Assembly: GCA_029856155.1 (NCBI GenBank)
Contig: JAHQWL010000072.1
Location: forward strand, 58,683-122,682
Direction of reading: 5' to 3'
Origin: Promethearchaeia archaeon
Lineage (GTDB): Archaea > Asgardarchaeota > Lokiarchaeia > Sigyniarchaeales > SOKP01
DNA length: 64,000 bases
Part shown: piece after piece, positions 17,183 through 26,953 of the stretch
Layout: each line of letters starts with the position of its first letter
Numbering within the stretch: position 1 is the first letter of the stretch
Notes under the pieces: model-generated
What the model was told of the DNA's origin: nothing
The model's database searches: none
What the model saw: the letters and a program-made list of their open reading frames with translations, nothing else
Position numbers and translations under genes: made by a program

Positions 17183-18067
17183 TTAAAGTCCTTTTAGGAG
17201 TGAGCTAAAATCAGGTTCATCAAAAAATTCATTATATAATTTAAGGAGCTCAATATTAACTAAATGAATTTTCTTACCTGACTGGTTTTTAGTAGATTTT
17301 ACAAGATTAAGTTCTTTTAATTTTTTAATGTGATATAAAATTGTTCCTGAATACATATCAAGGATTTCAGCCATTTTTGAGACAGTTACTAATTCATCCT
17401 TAAATATCTGTTCTAATAGTTTAGGAATCAAGGGATTTAAAAAGATAATTTTGTATTTATCATAATCCTCTGGCACATCACGAAGAAAATAATGAAGAGA
17501 TTTCCCAATTTTCTTGGATCTTATTAACTTAAAACGTTCAAGAGTCATCACATGTTTTAAAAATGGGGTTCTAGTAATATCTAATTCTTCTTCGATTTTT
17601 TCATCTCTAGCATGAATCCCTGGATTTTCTTTTATGAAATCAAGTATTTTTACCAGTCTTTCATTAGTAAGTATCTCTAATTTAGTACGTCTTTCATTGG
17701 TTACAATCCAATTTTTCTCTTCTAAACTTCGAATAGCAATAAAAATTTCTTCCTTGCTATAACCTTTTCTGTATGATAATTTTGCGATGCATTTAGCATA
17801 TAATTTTTCGATTATTGGATACTTTTGGATTTGACTTTCTGATTCAATTTCAAATTCACTTTCATATCGCTTTAATTTCAATATATCCGTAGCAATATCT
17901 AATACATCTTTTTCAATTTCGTTAAGTTCATCAACAATTTCTTCTTGTTTTTCTTCTTCTTTCTCCACTTCTTGTAAAGGTCTAAAATCAAGGCGCCTAT
18001 ATGAACTATCCTGTAGATTTTCTTCTTCCTTGCCTCGTTTGGGTTCTCTTCTTCTTTCAAGCGACAT
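17183..18067 (-). CDS. Winged-helix DNA-binding protein (two or three wH domains)
   Basis: 294 residues. The N-terminal ~55 are charged (RRREPKRGKEEE...) and likely disordered. One possible wH lies at about 75-145 (GYSKEEIFIAIRSLEEKNWI). A second at about 150-205 (LDFIKENPGIHARDEKIEEE, then ITRTPFLKHVMTLERFKLI and a wing). A third at about 220-285 (VSKMAEILDMYSGTILYHIK, then ELNLVKST). The last two resemble tandem ArsR-like domains. It starts 2 bp after the stop of the zinc-ribbon membrane protein gene, so the two are cotranscribed, which suggests a membrane sensor paired with a DNA-binding protein. Confidence 0.75.
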   Translation of the reverse strand: MSLERRREPKRGKEEENLQDSSYRRLDFRPLQEVEKEEEKQEEIVDELNEIEKDVLDIATDILKLKRYESEFEIESESQIQKYPIIEKLYAKCIAKLSYRKGYSKEEIFIAIRSLEEKNWIVTNERRTKLEILTNERLVKILDFIKENPGIHARDEKIEEELDITRTPFLKHVMTLERFKLIRSKKIGKSLHYFLRDVPEDYDKYKIIFLNPLIPKLLEQIFKDELVTVSKMAEILDMYSGTILYHIKKLKELNLVKSTKNQSGKKIHLVNIELLKLYNEFFDEPDFSSLLKGL

Positions 18068-18069
18068 AT

Positions 18070-19683
18070 TTAGGCGTTTTCCTCTAAAAATTGAACAAAT
18101 TTTATTTGTTCTTCAACATCCATATATTTTAATTGTTCTACAATCTTATCATAATGTTTAGGTTTAACATTTTGAAGTTTTCGAATTCTATTGATTAATT
18201 TTTTAGGTATTTCTCTATAAAGTCTTACAATTGCATCAATATATTTAACTTGTTCCTCTTTTGTTAGGAAAGCAAGTTCTTCTAACAACTCCCTCTTTTC
18301 TTTTTTAGAAACTTTTAAATCTGTTATCTGCTTCCTTAAATCTTTGGATAACAGAACAAAAATTTTAGAGAAATATTCTTTTACCAACTTCTTATCTTTT
18401 TCATCCTTTACTGGTAGAAGGGATTCATGCAATTTTAAATTGTATTCTATTTCTCTTTTTGCCCTTTCTTCTTTATCTATTTTTAACGGGATCTCCTCAA
18501 GCTCCTTTATAGTAATTTCCTCTATTTTTTCTGGTTCACTGCCAATTTTTTCTTCTTCAGGACTAATTGGTGCTTGAGTTTCGATCGGTTTTTCTACGAG
18601 TTTTATTTTAATTTCTTTTTCTTCAAGGGATACCCTCTCTGGATGTTCTATTTTTCTATGCACGAGAATTGGAGGTGTGGGCGGAATTGGAGGAGTTGGG
18701 GCGATATATGCTGGTTTTGTGACTGTTGATTCTATTCGGGATTTTTCTTTTGGTTTTCCAAGAAATAAGAAAAATAACAACACACCTTTCAGTAAGATAA
18801 AGATTCCTGCAGCATAAAATATTATACCAAAAATCCCAAGAAAGAAAAATTTGGCCGAATCTTTAAATTTAAATTGTTGTTTTTCTTTAATTTCATTTTT
18901 TGTTCTACTATCAATAAGTAGAACTGATAAAGCAATTAATAGAAAACCGAAATAAAATAATAGTATTGACGGAATTTCGATATTAAACGGTAAAATTATT
19001 CTCCAATCACTCATCCTGGGGATATAAATTCCATCTGAATATATTCTAAATATTCCAAATAGAATTATTAAAAAACCCGCTTTTGCAGAAAAATAATTCA
19101 AAGAATTTTTTGCAAGTAAACCAAGATCATATTTTTTAAGGTCCTTATTTTTTGAATCTGTAATAACATAGATTATAATAAAGATACCTTTAATAAGGAT
19201 TATAACTCCAAGCCCATATAAGATACAACCTAAAATCCCAAAGACAAATGAGTCTAGAAAAATCTCATTATACTTTTTCTCCTTTACTTTGTGAGAAATA
19301 TATGCTCTATCATAGATTAAGAGAAATAACCCCATCAAACCTTGAGAAATTTGTTCAAATAGAATCCCTGCATCCCAATAAATAGCAATTTGAGATATCA
19401 ATCCAAAAGCAACAAATGTAAAAATAAATAGTGGAATAAAGGATATTTTATTTAAAAATTGTATTAGTTTCTCTAAATTAGATGATTTTTTTTCTGAAAT
19501 TGCTTGATATGGTTTTTTCTTCCTCATATATGGAGTTTGAGCTGGTTTGAATACAACTCCTTCCAAAATAAAGGGAGATCCACATCTTTCACAATAAACT
19601 TGAACGTTACTTTCAATTAAGTGGGATAATTCATCAGGAAACGCATAATTACATTCCCTACATACATACATCTTCTTTGACAT
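18070..19683 (-). CDS. Membrane protein with N-terminal zinc ribbon and helical C-terminus
   Basis: 537 residues, not a family I can name. Residues ~5-45 form a zinc ribbon (CREC...CERC). About six to eight hydrophobic segments follow, roughly 85-310, in a repeating pattern in which the stretch FVFGILGCILYGLGVIILIK recurs later as FFLGIFGIIFYAAGIFILLK, indicating an internal duplication. A proline-rich linker (PAYIAPTPPIPPTPP) leads to a charged C-terminal region of about 170 residues with predicted helices (ELAFLTKEEQVKYIDAIVRL, YMDVEEQIKFVQFLEENA). Two nucleotides separate it from the downstream winged-helix gene. Confidence 0.72.
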   Translation of the reverse strand: MSKKMYVCRECNYAFPDELSHLIESNVQVYCERCGSPFILEGVVFKPAQTPYMRKKKPYQAISEKKSSNLEKLIQFLNKISFIPLFIFTFVAFGLISQIAIYWDAGILFEQISQGLMGLFLLIYDRAYISHKVKEKKYNEIFLDSFVFGILGCILYGLGVIILIKGIFIIIYVITDSKNKDLKKYDLGLLAKNSLNYFSAKAGFLIILFGIFRIYSDGIYIPRMSDWRIILPFNIEIPSILLFYFGFLLIALSVLLIDSRTKNEIKEKQQFKFKDSAKFFFLGIFGIIFYAAGIFILLKGVLLFFLFLGKPKEKSRIESTVTKPAYIAPTPPIPPTPPILVHRKIEHPERVSLEEKEIKIKLVEKPIETQAPISPEEEKIGSEPEKIEEITIKELEEIPLKIDKEERAKREIEYNLKLHESLLPVKDEKDKKLVKEYFSKIFVLLSKDLRKQITDLKVSKKEKRELLEELAFLTKEEQVKYIDAIVRLYREIPKKLINRIRKLQNVKPKHYDKIVEQLKYMDVEEQIKFVQFLEENA

Positions 19684-19762
19684 ATACTTTTACTACACCT
19701 ATATAATTATATTCTTGATCGTTTACTTTAATGTTTTTTGCTTAAAAACGTATAAAAATTAA

Positions 19763-20248
19763 TTAAGGAGAGACAGATAGAGCCCTAAGGGCGTTACTTA
19801 GAGTAAGAAGCTTTCCACAATTCTCACAAAAAGCCATTCCATTCTTTTCAAAATGTATTTTCATTTTTTCAGAGATCTTTCTCCCACATTCACTACAATA
19901 TTCTAAAATGTAAATATTATCATTTGTCATATTATTCTGAATATCTACATCTTCAACCTTTTGTTTGGAGGGCTTTTTTTTACCAGAAACTAGGAAGTAG
20001 AATCCTTCAAATAGTTTATAGAAACCAAATCCGACACCTTTAAGAAGATAGTATATTCCTTTTAAAACATAATATACTAAATATGCTATTCCTTTAATGG
20101 TGTAATATACAAGAGTTATAGCTAATACCAGCACAGTAATTAGTCCAATTATTGTTAAAACTTGCCCATAAATAGGCTGTACTAAATACCATTCGACAAA
20201 TACATTATACCAGAAACCAATAGTATCAAAAAAATTCTCCCAATCCAA
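19763..20248 (-). CDS. Small membrane protein with C-terminal zinc ribbon
   Basis: 161 residues. The first ~100 contain hydrophobic, Tyr-rich segments (VLTIIGLITVLVLAITLVYY, then IAYLVYYVLKGIYYLLKGVG), probably one or two transmembrane helices plus a reentrant or amphipathic one. The C-terminus is a rubredoxin-type zinc ribbon: CSEC, then CENC 22 residues on. The gene lies 79 bp upstream of the larger zinc-ribbon membrane protein on the same strand and has the same two parts in opposite order, which hints at a shared complex. Confidence 0.68.
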   Translation of the reverse strand: MDWENFFDTIGFWYNVFVEWYLVQPIYGQVLTIIGLITVLVLAITLVYYTIKGIAYLVYYVLKGIYYLLKGVGFGFYKLFEGFYFLVSGKKKPSKQKVEDVDIQNNMTNDNIYILEYCSECGRKISEKMKIHFEKNGMAFCENCGKLLTLSNALRALSVSP

Positions 20249-20353
20249 TTTTAATTCACCAATTTTATCTATTTTTATTCCTACTAAAAAGAAGTTTAAA
20301 GTTGATTTTAAAAAAAATGGAGTCCAATTTTTAAAATAATGGAAAATGAAATA

Positions 20354-20854
20354 TTAATAAATTATTTTTTTCCACTCTAAAGCTTGAACTGTTTTTTGAA
20401 GGGAATGATCATCATCTACTATATTATACACAAGATTTGTGAATAATTTTTCAGCACGAACCCGAGATAGATTAATTGGAACGACTCTATCCTGGTTACC
20501 ATGAAAAACTATAACCGGGACGTCTACAGGGGTATACTTATTAGGATCTAGTTCCTGGCATGACAAATAAGGTGCGAGTAGAATTAATTTAGATACTTTT
20601 GATGGATTTTTTAGAGTGAAAAGGGTTCCTAATAGCGCTCCAAAACTACTAGCTATAATACTCCAATTTGCTTTATCCTTCATAATGGGAATTAATTGCG
20701 CCATACGTTCTTTTAATAAATTTATAATTGGAATTTTTGGAGTATATGGAGTAAAATTTGGAGTCAAACAACCAGGTAATGCTTTCCTTAATAATTGTCC
20801 CTTAAATCCTTCACCAGAACTCTCAAGTCCATGAATAAAAATTATGTTTGACAT
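20354..20854 (-). CDS. Small alpha/beta-hydrolase (YqiA/UPF0227-like esterase)
   Basis: 166 residues. The oxyanion segment FIHGLESS is at the N-terminus, the nucleophile elbow is ASSFGALLG (Ser-Phe-Gly), the acid is in FHGNQDRVVP and the catalytic His in DDDHSL. The short length and the FIHGxxSS opening fit the YqiA/RBBP9-like single-domain esterases. Cytoplasmic; no signal peptide. It starts 17 bp after the stop of the DUF2085 gene, so it is probably cotranscribed with it. Confidence 0.83.
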   Translation of the reverse strand: MSNIIFIHGLESSGEGFKGQLLRKALPGCLTPNFTPYTPKIPIINLLKERMAQLIPIMKDKANWSIIASSFGALLGTLFTLKNPSKVSKLILLAPYLSCQELDPNKYTPVDVPVIVFHGNQDRVVPINLSRVRAEKLFTNLVYNIVDDDHSLQKTVQALEWKKIIY

Positions 20855-20871
20855 ATTTTTATAATTCTTTT

Positions 20872-22005
20872 TTACTTTTCTACTGTTGATGGAAAATTCT
20901 CATTTTCCTCTTTCCATAATCTCATTTCCTTCTTATGCCCAAAAAATACAAGAACAAAAAAAATTGAAAAATAAATTGTTAAAATTAATAATGTAAAAAA
21001 ATAATATTTGTATGTAAAACTCATAAAATGTAAAGCCAACCCTATTATAAAACCAGTAAATAACCTCGATCCTGTAGTACTTTTTCTTAATAAAAGCCTT
21101 TGGGTCCCCCAATCTATAAGCCCTGGTATTGGCAGGATTATACACATAAGTAATGCTATTTCTGCACTAAATTCCACTTGGAAGATTTTAGCAGTTAAAT
21201 ATGTCGTGAACATTGCAGACAATCCCCCAAGTATTACACCCGAACATCTTGTGCAAAAATATATTTTAGTTCTTCCAAATTGGAGATAAAAAGTATGATC
21301 ACTCGCTGAAAGAGGATGATGTGTTAAGATCATATAATACAAATGTTTTTCCTCTTTAGCAAGAATTCTATCATAGATGAGGAGAAATACTGGTATTACA
21401 AATATTACTGAAATAATTGCTTGAAGAAAGAATTTAAAACCATAATTTATCACGATAACTTCGATTGTGTTTTGATTAGGATAAATGAAAAATTGAAAAA
21501 CAATAATGAGACTAAAGACTATAAAGGATGCAATGATAAGAGCAATAAACGTATAATATACTTTAATCCCATCATGATATTTTAAAGGGTGATATTTATA
21601 GATTCCATATAAAAACCCTAATGCGCCTATAATAATACACCATTCAATATAAAAAGTATGATAAAAAGCTAATTGATATAGCAATTCTCCTAGAAAACCT
21701 GATATTAATCCTTGAATTGGACCTGCTAATATTGAAAAAAATGTAAAAATCAGAAGAGTTATGCCAAATTGTATTGAAAATTCCTGATTCGTTATATAAA
21801 TTGTAGAAATGGAGCCAAAGGGTTCAGAAATATACACATAAGAAATTATAATAAAAGCTATAATTAAAAGATTTAAAAAAATGACCCGTACAATATTATT
21901 TTGCTCCTTTTTCTGAGCAGGTTCAGTCAAGGTAAACCCATACTTTTTATTTATGTGTCTTTCAAATATTAAATGTGAAGAGATCTTAATTAAAAATCTC
22001 GTCAA
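20872..22005 (-). CDS. Membrane protein with ECF-S-like region and DUF2085 domain
   Basis: 377 residues, strongly hydrophobic. The N-terminal part (about 40-190) has ~5 membrane segments and a stretch FFSILAGPIQGLISGFLGELLY reminiscent of ECF-transporter substrate-binding proteins. The C-terminal part carries the DUF2085 signature: HHPLSASDHTFYLQFGRTK, then FCTRCSGVILGG, then further helices. DUF2085 function is unknown; its conserved Cys pair (CTRC) may bind metal or be redox-active. The start is TTG at 22005, inside the end of the upstream gene (20-bp overlap), which suggests translational coupling. No in-frame ATG occurs before the first helix. Confidence 0.75.
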   Translation of the reverse strand: MTRFLIKISSHLIFERHINKKYGFTLTEPAQKKEQNNIVRVIFLNLLIIAFIIISYVYISEPFGSISTIYITNQEFSIQFGITLLIFTFFSILAGPIQGLISGFLGELLYQLAFYHTFYIEWCIIIGALGFLYGIYKYHPLKYHDGIKVYYTFIALIIASFIVFSLIIVFQFFIYPNQNTIEVIVINYGFKFFLQAIISVIFVIPVFLLIYDRILAKEEKHLYYMILTHHPLSASDHTFYLQFGRTKIYFCTRCSGVILGGLSAMFTTYLTAKIFQVEFSAEIALLMCIILPIPGLIDWGTQRLLLRKSTTGSRLFTGFIIGLALHFMSFTYKYYFFTLLILTIYFSIFFVLVFFGHKKEMRLWKEENENFPSTVEK

Positions 22006-22645
22006 GGTCTTCGATTAACTTCTTCTTTGTCATTTCAAAACCCAATCGCAGTACTTTCAGGATAATATTCCTTCCTAGGAACACCTTTAAAATAGTATCA
22101 TCCTTTTCCACAACTGCAATTCCTTCATCATTATAATCAAGCTGACGTTTTAAAGCTTCATATGCTTTTTCTTTTGTTTTAAAAGTTGCTCTAGATAACT
22201 CACTGTATCCTTTAACATCATCAGTTACTTTTAGAAAAAGGATACTTTCTTCTATTTGCGTTATAAAGCATTTCTTAGTTACTTCCTTTAATTTTCTATA
22301 GTTTTGGTGAGTATTTTTACACTGACGATCTGTCTGATCGTTTTCTAAATATATAGGAAAATTCTTATTGACAATATGATCAAATTTCTCTTTTGAGATC
22401 TCTCCATTTTGAACTAATTCTTTCGCGGAATCAAGTGTAACTCGAATTTGTTCTAATGTACCAATTGTTGCTTCCTTGTCGCTCCAGTATTTATAAAATG
22501 CTTTAATTATTGGTTTAACTACAAAATTTAAAGTGCCAGCATCTAATTCAGTATCAATGAGATTTTTTCCATAATTAAGGCTTGTCTCCATTTGCTCAAT
22601 CATCCTTTTCTCTAAGATCTTATAGTTTCTTTCTATGTAATCCAT
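21986..22645 (-). CDS. Unknown helical protein, copy 1 of a tandem pair
   Basis: 219 residues from the ATG at 22645; an ATG four codons upstream (22657) is possible, but the paralogue begins MDYIERNY at the equivalent site. Not recognised. Predominantly helical and charged. Shared with the copy at 22756-23418: MDYIERNY, the block E(L)DxGxLNFxxKPIxKxFYxYW, the RQC-x2/3-H-x-NY-x-KLK block, and the C-terminal LGRxIxxKxLRxGF. The last block resembles a small folded domain, and the invariant Cys and His may bind metal. No membrane segment. Confidence 0.65.
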   Translation of the reverse strand: MDYIERNYKILEKRMIEQMETSLNYGKNLIDTELDAGTLNFVVKPIIKAFYKYWSDKEATIGTLEQIRVTLDSAKELVQNGEISKEKFDHIVNKNFPIYLENDQTDRQCKNTHQNYRKLKEVTKKCFITQIEESILFLKVTDDVKGYSELSRATFKTKEKAYEALKRQLDYNDEGIAVVEKDDTILKVFLGRNIILKVLRLGFEMTKKKLIEDLDEIFN

Positions 22646-22755
22646 TATTAAGCCCAAATCTCATTAATATTATAATAATTTTAAATTTCTAAAATTTAAT
22701 CAAAAACAACCTACAAACTTTATTTGTAAAATCTATCATTAAATTAATATTTTAA

Positions 22756-23418
22756 TTATTTATTGTTATATGTCTCATTGAGTGCTTTAATAAACTCTTC
22801 CCTAGTCTGATCAAAACCTTTCCTTAATGCTTTTACAATTATCTTTCTCCCAACGGGGAGTTTAAGAATGGATGGATCGTTTTCAACTATTTTAACACCT
22901 TGATCAGTAAAATCTAATTGTTTCATTAAATTTTTTTTAGCTATTTCTTTTGAAGGAAATGCTATTCGACATAAATCTCCATAATTATCTACTTCATCCG
23001 TTATCCCTAATAGTTTTACTACTTCTTTTAAATAATTGATAAATGTTTCTTTACTAACATGCTTTAATTTTTCATAATTTTTATGTTGTCTCGAGCATTG
23101 GCGTGTTGTTTGATCGGCCTCCAGGTATTTAGGAAAAGATTCATTAAGAATTTTATTGAAAACATCATTAGAATTACCCTTTAATAATAATTTCTTACCT
23201 GCATCTAATGTGAGGTTAATCTGTTTAAGTGTGCCATCTCGAGCATCATGTTGAGCCCAATAATCGTAGAAGGATTTTACGATTGGTTTGATAATGAAGT
23301 TTAAAAGACCTGTATCTAATTCTGTTTCCACGAGATTTCTTCCTCTAATAAGGGAATTTTCCATTTGTTCCATCATTCGTTGTTTTATAAGTTGATAATT
23401 CCTTTCAATGTAATCCAA
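22756..23418 (-). CDS. Unknown helical protein, copy 2 of a tandem pair
   Basis: 220 residues, colinear over its full length with the neighbour at 21986-22645. Landmarks: MDYIERNYQL, TGLLNFIIKPIVKSFYDYW, TRQCSRQHKNYEKLKHV, and PVGRKIIVKALRKGFDQTRE. Function not recognised. The 98-bp spacer between the copies is AT-rich. It is the first gene of a seven-gene minus-strand run; a promoter is likely in the 195-bp region shared with the divergent solenoid gene at 23614. Confidence 0.65.
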   Translation of the reverse strand: MDYIERNYQLIKQRMMEQMENSLIRGRNLVETELDTGLLNFIIKPIVKSFYDYWAQHDARDGTLKQINLTLDAGKKLLLKGNSNDVFNKILNESFPKYLEADQTTRQCSRQHKNYEKLKHVSKETFINYLKEVVKLLGITDEVDNYGDLCRIAFPSKEIAKKNLMKQLDFTDQGVKIVENDPSILKLPVGRKIIVKALRKGFDQTREEFIKALNETYNNK

Positions 23419-23613
23419 TGTTTATACTCCTTTTAAGTCTGAAAAAAAATTTATATTAGCACACTCAATTAATTATAATTAAAAGAGTTTATTTCTTTTA
23501 AAAGAATTTCATAAGTTTTATACTATTATTTTTATGTGTTTATATGAATAATTTAAGTTTTATAATGAAAAAGAAAAAATATTAAACAATTAAAAATCAT
23601 AAAAGTTAATTAA

Positions 23614-26600
23614 ATGACAACCTATTATTTTAAAATCTTAATTCTGGGTGAAACTGACACAATCCATTTTTATGTCTCAAGAGCTTTTGGTGAGCCCGGG
23701 GAAGACCAAGAAACACATTTCAAATGGTATAAAGAAACTAAAGTTTTTGATGATATATGCGATTTAGAAATTGATGCAATTACAAGTATCTCTGCAGATT
23801 TAGATGAAATAATTCCCATGGTAGACGGGATTATATATTTTTTGAATCCTGTAAACGAGGAAGAATCTGAGCTATTTGAAATGATACTTCCTGATATCTT
23901 TTCAGTAAAACGCGATATCCCTACAGTTGTTATGTTTTATGATCAGAACGGAATCCTCCCTGTTTCTGTGAATGATTTATTACAACATATATGGGTGAAT
24001 TTTCCAAGTTTGGAGGCATTTGCGAACCTCGCTCCCAATAATTTTCATCAAGCACTCCAATCTTTATGTTTGGCAATGATTAACGGCGATACACCATTAA
24101 ATATTGAAAATGCATGGATGAGATTTCCAATATTTATACAAATGGCCAATATCTATTTTAATAACCAAAATTATTATTATGCTGCTCAAGCTATTAGAAA
24201 AGCAGCACTCATAGCAGAAATATACAATAAAGAAGAGTTTTTTATAATTAGTGAACAAGCTGCTTATCTATATTCTAAAATGAATCTATATTTAGAAGCG
24301 AGTAAAATTTTAGAAAAAATAGATAAAAGAAAAGCGATAAATTTTAAAAAATTATATGCGGATGCGATAATACGAGAAGGTAATTTATTCTTTAATAAGA
24401 ATGAGTTTGAACAAGCTGCAAGAAACTACGAGAGAGCAGCTCAATGGTCGAGCATCGAATTATTAGATAAAACATTTATTTATGAGGCTTTTAGATTAGC
24501 AATTAATTCTTGGATTTCAGCTTGTAGAATTGATGATGCATTAAGGATCTTAGATAGTTTACCACATCAAGGTGTTATTCTTTTATTAAAAGAAATCTCA
24601 GATAAAATTGGTGCTGCTGCTGATTATTTAGTAAATATTAATAATTTTGAATCAGCAAGAGAACAGCTTTACCTTGCAATCAATAAATATCAACGTGAAG
24701 CTCTTTCCGATGAATTAAAAGAATTAACTAATAAACTTACAGAAGTATTAATTACATTTTTTAAACAACAGGTAAATGAGGAAAAAAAGCACGCTGCTAA
24801 AAATACATATGATGAGCTTGAAAATATGTGGAGCTCCTATAAAGTGAAAAAAGCAAATTTAGATTCAACTTTAGAAGAATTAATTAACCAGTTTTTTGAG
24901 GCTAATAATTTTGGAACAGCAACTATTTTGATTGACAAATTAAATTCAAGAAAATTAAAACAACAGTTAGCAAAAAATAGAGATGAATTTGAAGATAAAT
25001 ATGAAGCATTAAAAAAGAAAGAAGTAGAAGATTATATTAATAGGGGTGTGGCAATAATAAGAAGTTTTGTCGAAACTGAAATAGATCTCATAGCAGAAAT
25101 GAATACAAAGAAAATAACAGAAGCAAATGAATACGTTCAGCAAAACAATTATATTAGAGCAGCAAACATCTTAAAAAAACAGGCAGAATACCTTAAAAAA
25201 ATTGGTAAAGAAGATATAAAGGATCAAATCCTCACAAAATCATTAGATGTATTATTAGAAGGTATGGAATTTGAAAGTTTTTTTGTTTTTTTTAATGAAA
25301 TCTCAGCGGATATAAAAAAAAAATATTTAACTAGAATCTTTCCGAGATATTTTCAGAAATTACAAGATCTTCGAAATGTAGAAGATTTTGCAAGTAATGA
25401 AAAAATATTTGAAAAATCGATTAGAATTTATCGAAATCAAATGCTTTATGATCAATCTAAGGAAATTAGTTTAATTTTTATTAAAGTAATTAAAAGTGAA
25501 GCCTTAAGAATATTAGAAAGCGAGGGAGATCTTTCAGCAATTAATAAAGCAGAAATGTCTGTTAAAAAAGTTTTAAATATAGCATCAGCATATTTAGAGA
25601 AAGAAGAGAGCATAAATATCACATTTAACAAGATCTACAAGAAAGTATCTGAAATTTACATTGAACTGAATGACTTACATTTAGCTCAAGTTTATAATGA
25701 TAAAATTGAAAATAAAGAATACAAAATTGAAATACATAAGAAAATCGAGTCATTGGAAGCTGAACAAAGTGCTATTAGAGCTAAAAAAGCTATTGAAACT
25801 CGAAAAGGAGAGGTATTAAAAGAAAAAGGTTCTATTATTGAAAAAAGAGCACAAGAAGCGAAGTTAGATAAAGAAAATCAAATGAGGGAAAGAAGAGGGT
25901 TAAAAAGAGGTTACTTTAATAATGGGTTAACTCATTTGAGAAATCAACAATATGATAAAGCTTTTGAAGTATATAAAAGCACAATTAATCGATTAAGTTT
26001 AATAAAGAAATATAATCTAGCAGGAGTATCCTTAGTTGTTGCAATTCTAATATTTATGAAACAAAATAAATTTGGAGATATCAATGAGTTACTGAATGAG
26101 ACAAAAACAATATTATCTGGCTTAGGAAAATCTTTTTCTGAGACATTTCCAGTAACTCTCATAGAATATATAAATGATTTAAAAAATCTTCAAGAAGAGC
26201 AAAAATTCAAAGAATCCTTAAAGTTCTTAGAAAGTATTCCATTATTTGATGAGGAGTTGGAGTTATTAGAAGATTATTTAGGTGCAGATTATCAAAAAGA
26301 AGAAAAAGTAGAAAAAGTTAAAGATGAAGAACCTTCAAAAGAACCAGTAAAAGAAATATTATCACGAGCAGAAGTTGGGGAATTATCTAAAAAACAAGTG
26401 GAAATGGATCAGAGGTTTGGAAAAATCCACTCTAAAAAAGGAGATGCTAGAAGAGATAAAGAAAGAATCTTTATGAAAAGAAAACCAATGAGAAAAAGAT
26501 ACTATTCACCTATATTAGATATGCTAGAATCACAAAAATATGAAAAAGCAGCAATTAAATACTTAGAATTAGCAAATATACTTTTAAAAAGAAAAGACCT

Positions 26601-26874
26601 CGAAACCAGTTCTTTAATGGTCAATTTGCATTGTTTAGCTCTATTAAAGGTAGGAGATTCAATAAGTGAAATTAAAAATAATATTAATGATTATTTAAAT
26701 AGCTTAGGAGTTAATAAAAAAGTAGTTGAAGAAACATTCTATATAATGCTTATCTTGTTTCTAATTGACAGTAAACTATATAATTTTAAGAATTATCTCC
26801 ATAAAATTAAAGAAATGTTGGAAATCCTTCCCTTATTTGAAGAAGAGAAATTTTTGATAGATATTGAAGAATAA
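23614..26874 (+). CDS. Giant TPR-like solenoid protein with a degenerate GTPase-like head
   Basis: 1086 residues. The first ~150 look like a Ras-like fold: first strand TTYYFKILILGE as in small GTPases, then DGIIYFLNP and PTVVMFYDQNG at the places of strands 4 and 5. The P-loop Gly-Lys-Ser/Thr is gone (GETDTIHFY) and no DxxG or NKxD is visible, so it should not bind GTP normally. From ~160 onward helical pairs follow, several TPR-like (NNQNYYYAAQAIRKAALIAE; FNKNEFEQAARNYERAA), then coiled-coil and another helical repeat region after a charged linker (~895-950). The build recalls trafficking scaffolds with solenoids; this is inference. It is divergently transcribed from the tandem unknown genes. 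Confidence 0.75.
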   Translation: MTTYYFKILILGETDTIHFYVSRAFGEPGEDQETHFKWYKETKVFDDICDLEIDAITSISADLDEIIPMVDGIIYFLNPVNEEESELFEMILPDIFSVKRDIPTVVMFYDQNGILPVSVNDLLQHIWVNFPSLEAFANLAPNNFHQALQSLCLAMINGDTPLNIENAWMRFPIFIQMANIYFNNQNYYYAAQAIRKAALIAEIYNKEEFFIISEQAAYLYSKMNLYLEASKILEKIDKRKAINFKKLYADAIIREGNLFFNKNEFEQAARNYERAAQWSSIELLDKTFIYEAFRLAINSWISACRIDDALRILDSLPHQGVILLLKEISDKIGAAADYLVNINNFESAREQLYLAINKYQREALSDELKELTNKLTEVLITFFKQQVNEEKKHAAKNTYDELENMWSSYKVKKANLDSTLEELINQFFEANNFGTATILIDKLNSRKLKQQLAKNRDEFEDKYEALKKKEVEDYINRGVAIIRSFVETEIDLIAEMNTKKITEANEYVQQNNYIRAANILKKQAEYLKKIGKEDIKDQILTKSLDVLLEGMEFESFFVFFNEISADIKKKYLTRIFPRYFQKLQDLRNVEDFASNEKIFEKSIRIYRNQMLYDQSKEISLIFIKVIKSEALRILESEGDLSAINKAEMSVKKVLNIASAYLEKEESINITFNKIYKKVSEIYIELNDLHLAQVYNDKIENKEYKIEIHKKIESLEAEQSAIRAKKAIETRKGEVLKEKGSIIEKRAQEAKLDKENQMRERRGLKRGYFNNGLTHLRNQQYDKAFEVYKSTINRLSLIKKYNLAGVSLVVAILIFMKQNKFGDINELLNETKTILSGLGKSFSETFPVTLIEYINDLKNLQEEQKFKESLKFLESIPLFDEELELLEDYLGADYQKEEKVEKVKDEEPSKEPVKEILSRAEVGELSKKQVEMDQRFGKIHSKKGDARRDKERIFMKRKPMRKRYYSPILDMLESQKYEKAAIKYLELANILLKRKDLETSSLMVNLHCLALLKVGDSISEIKNNINDYLNSLGVNKKVVEETFYIMLILFLIDSKLYNFKNYLHKIKEMLEILPLFEEEKFLIDIEE

Positions 26875-26953
26875 ATTCATATTTCCCATAAAATTTACAA
26901 TGAGAGAAATCTTAAGAATCACTTTGAACTCTAAATAAAATTAACAAATCCTT

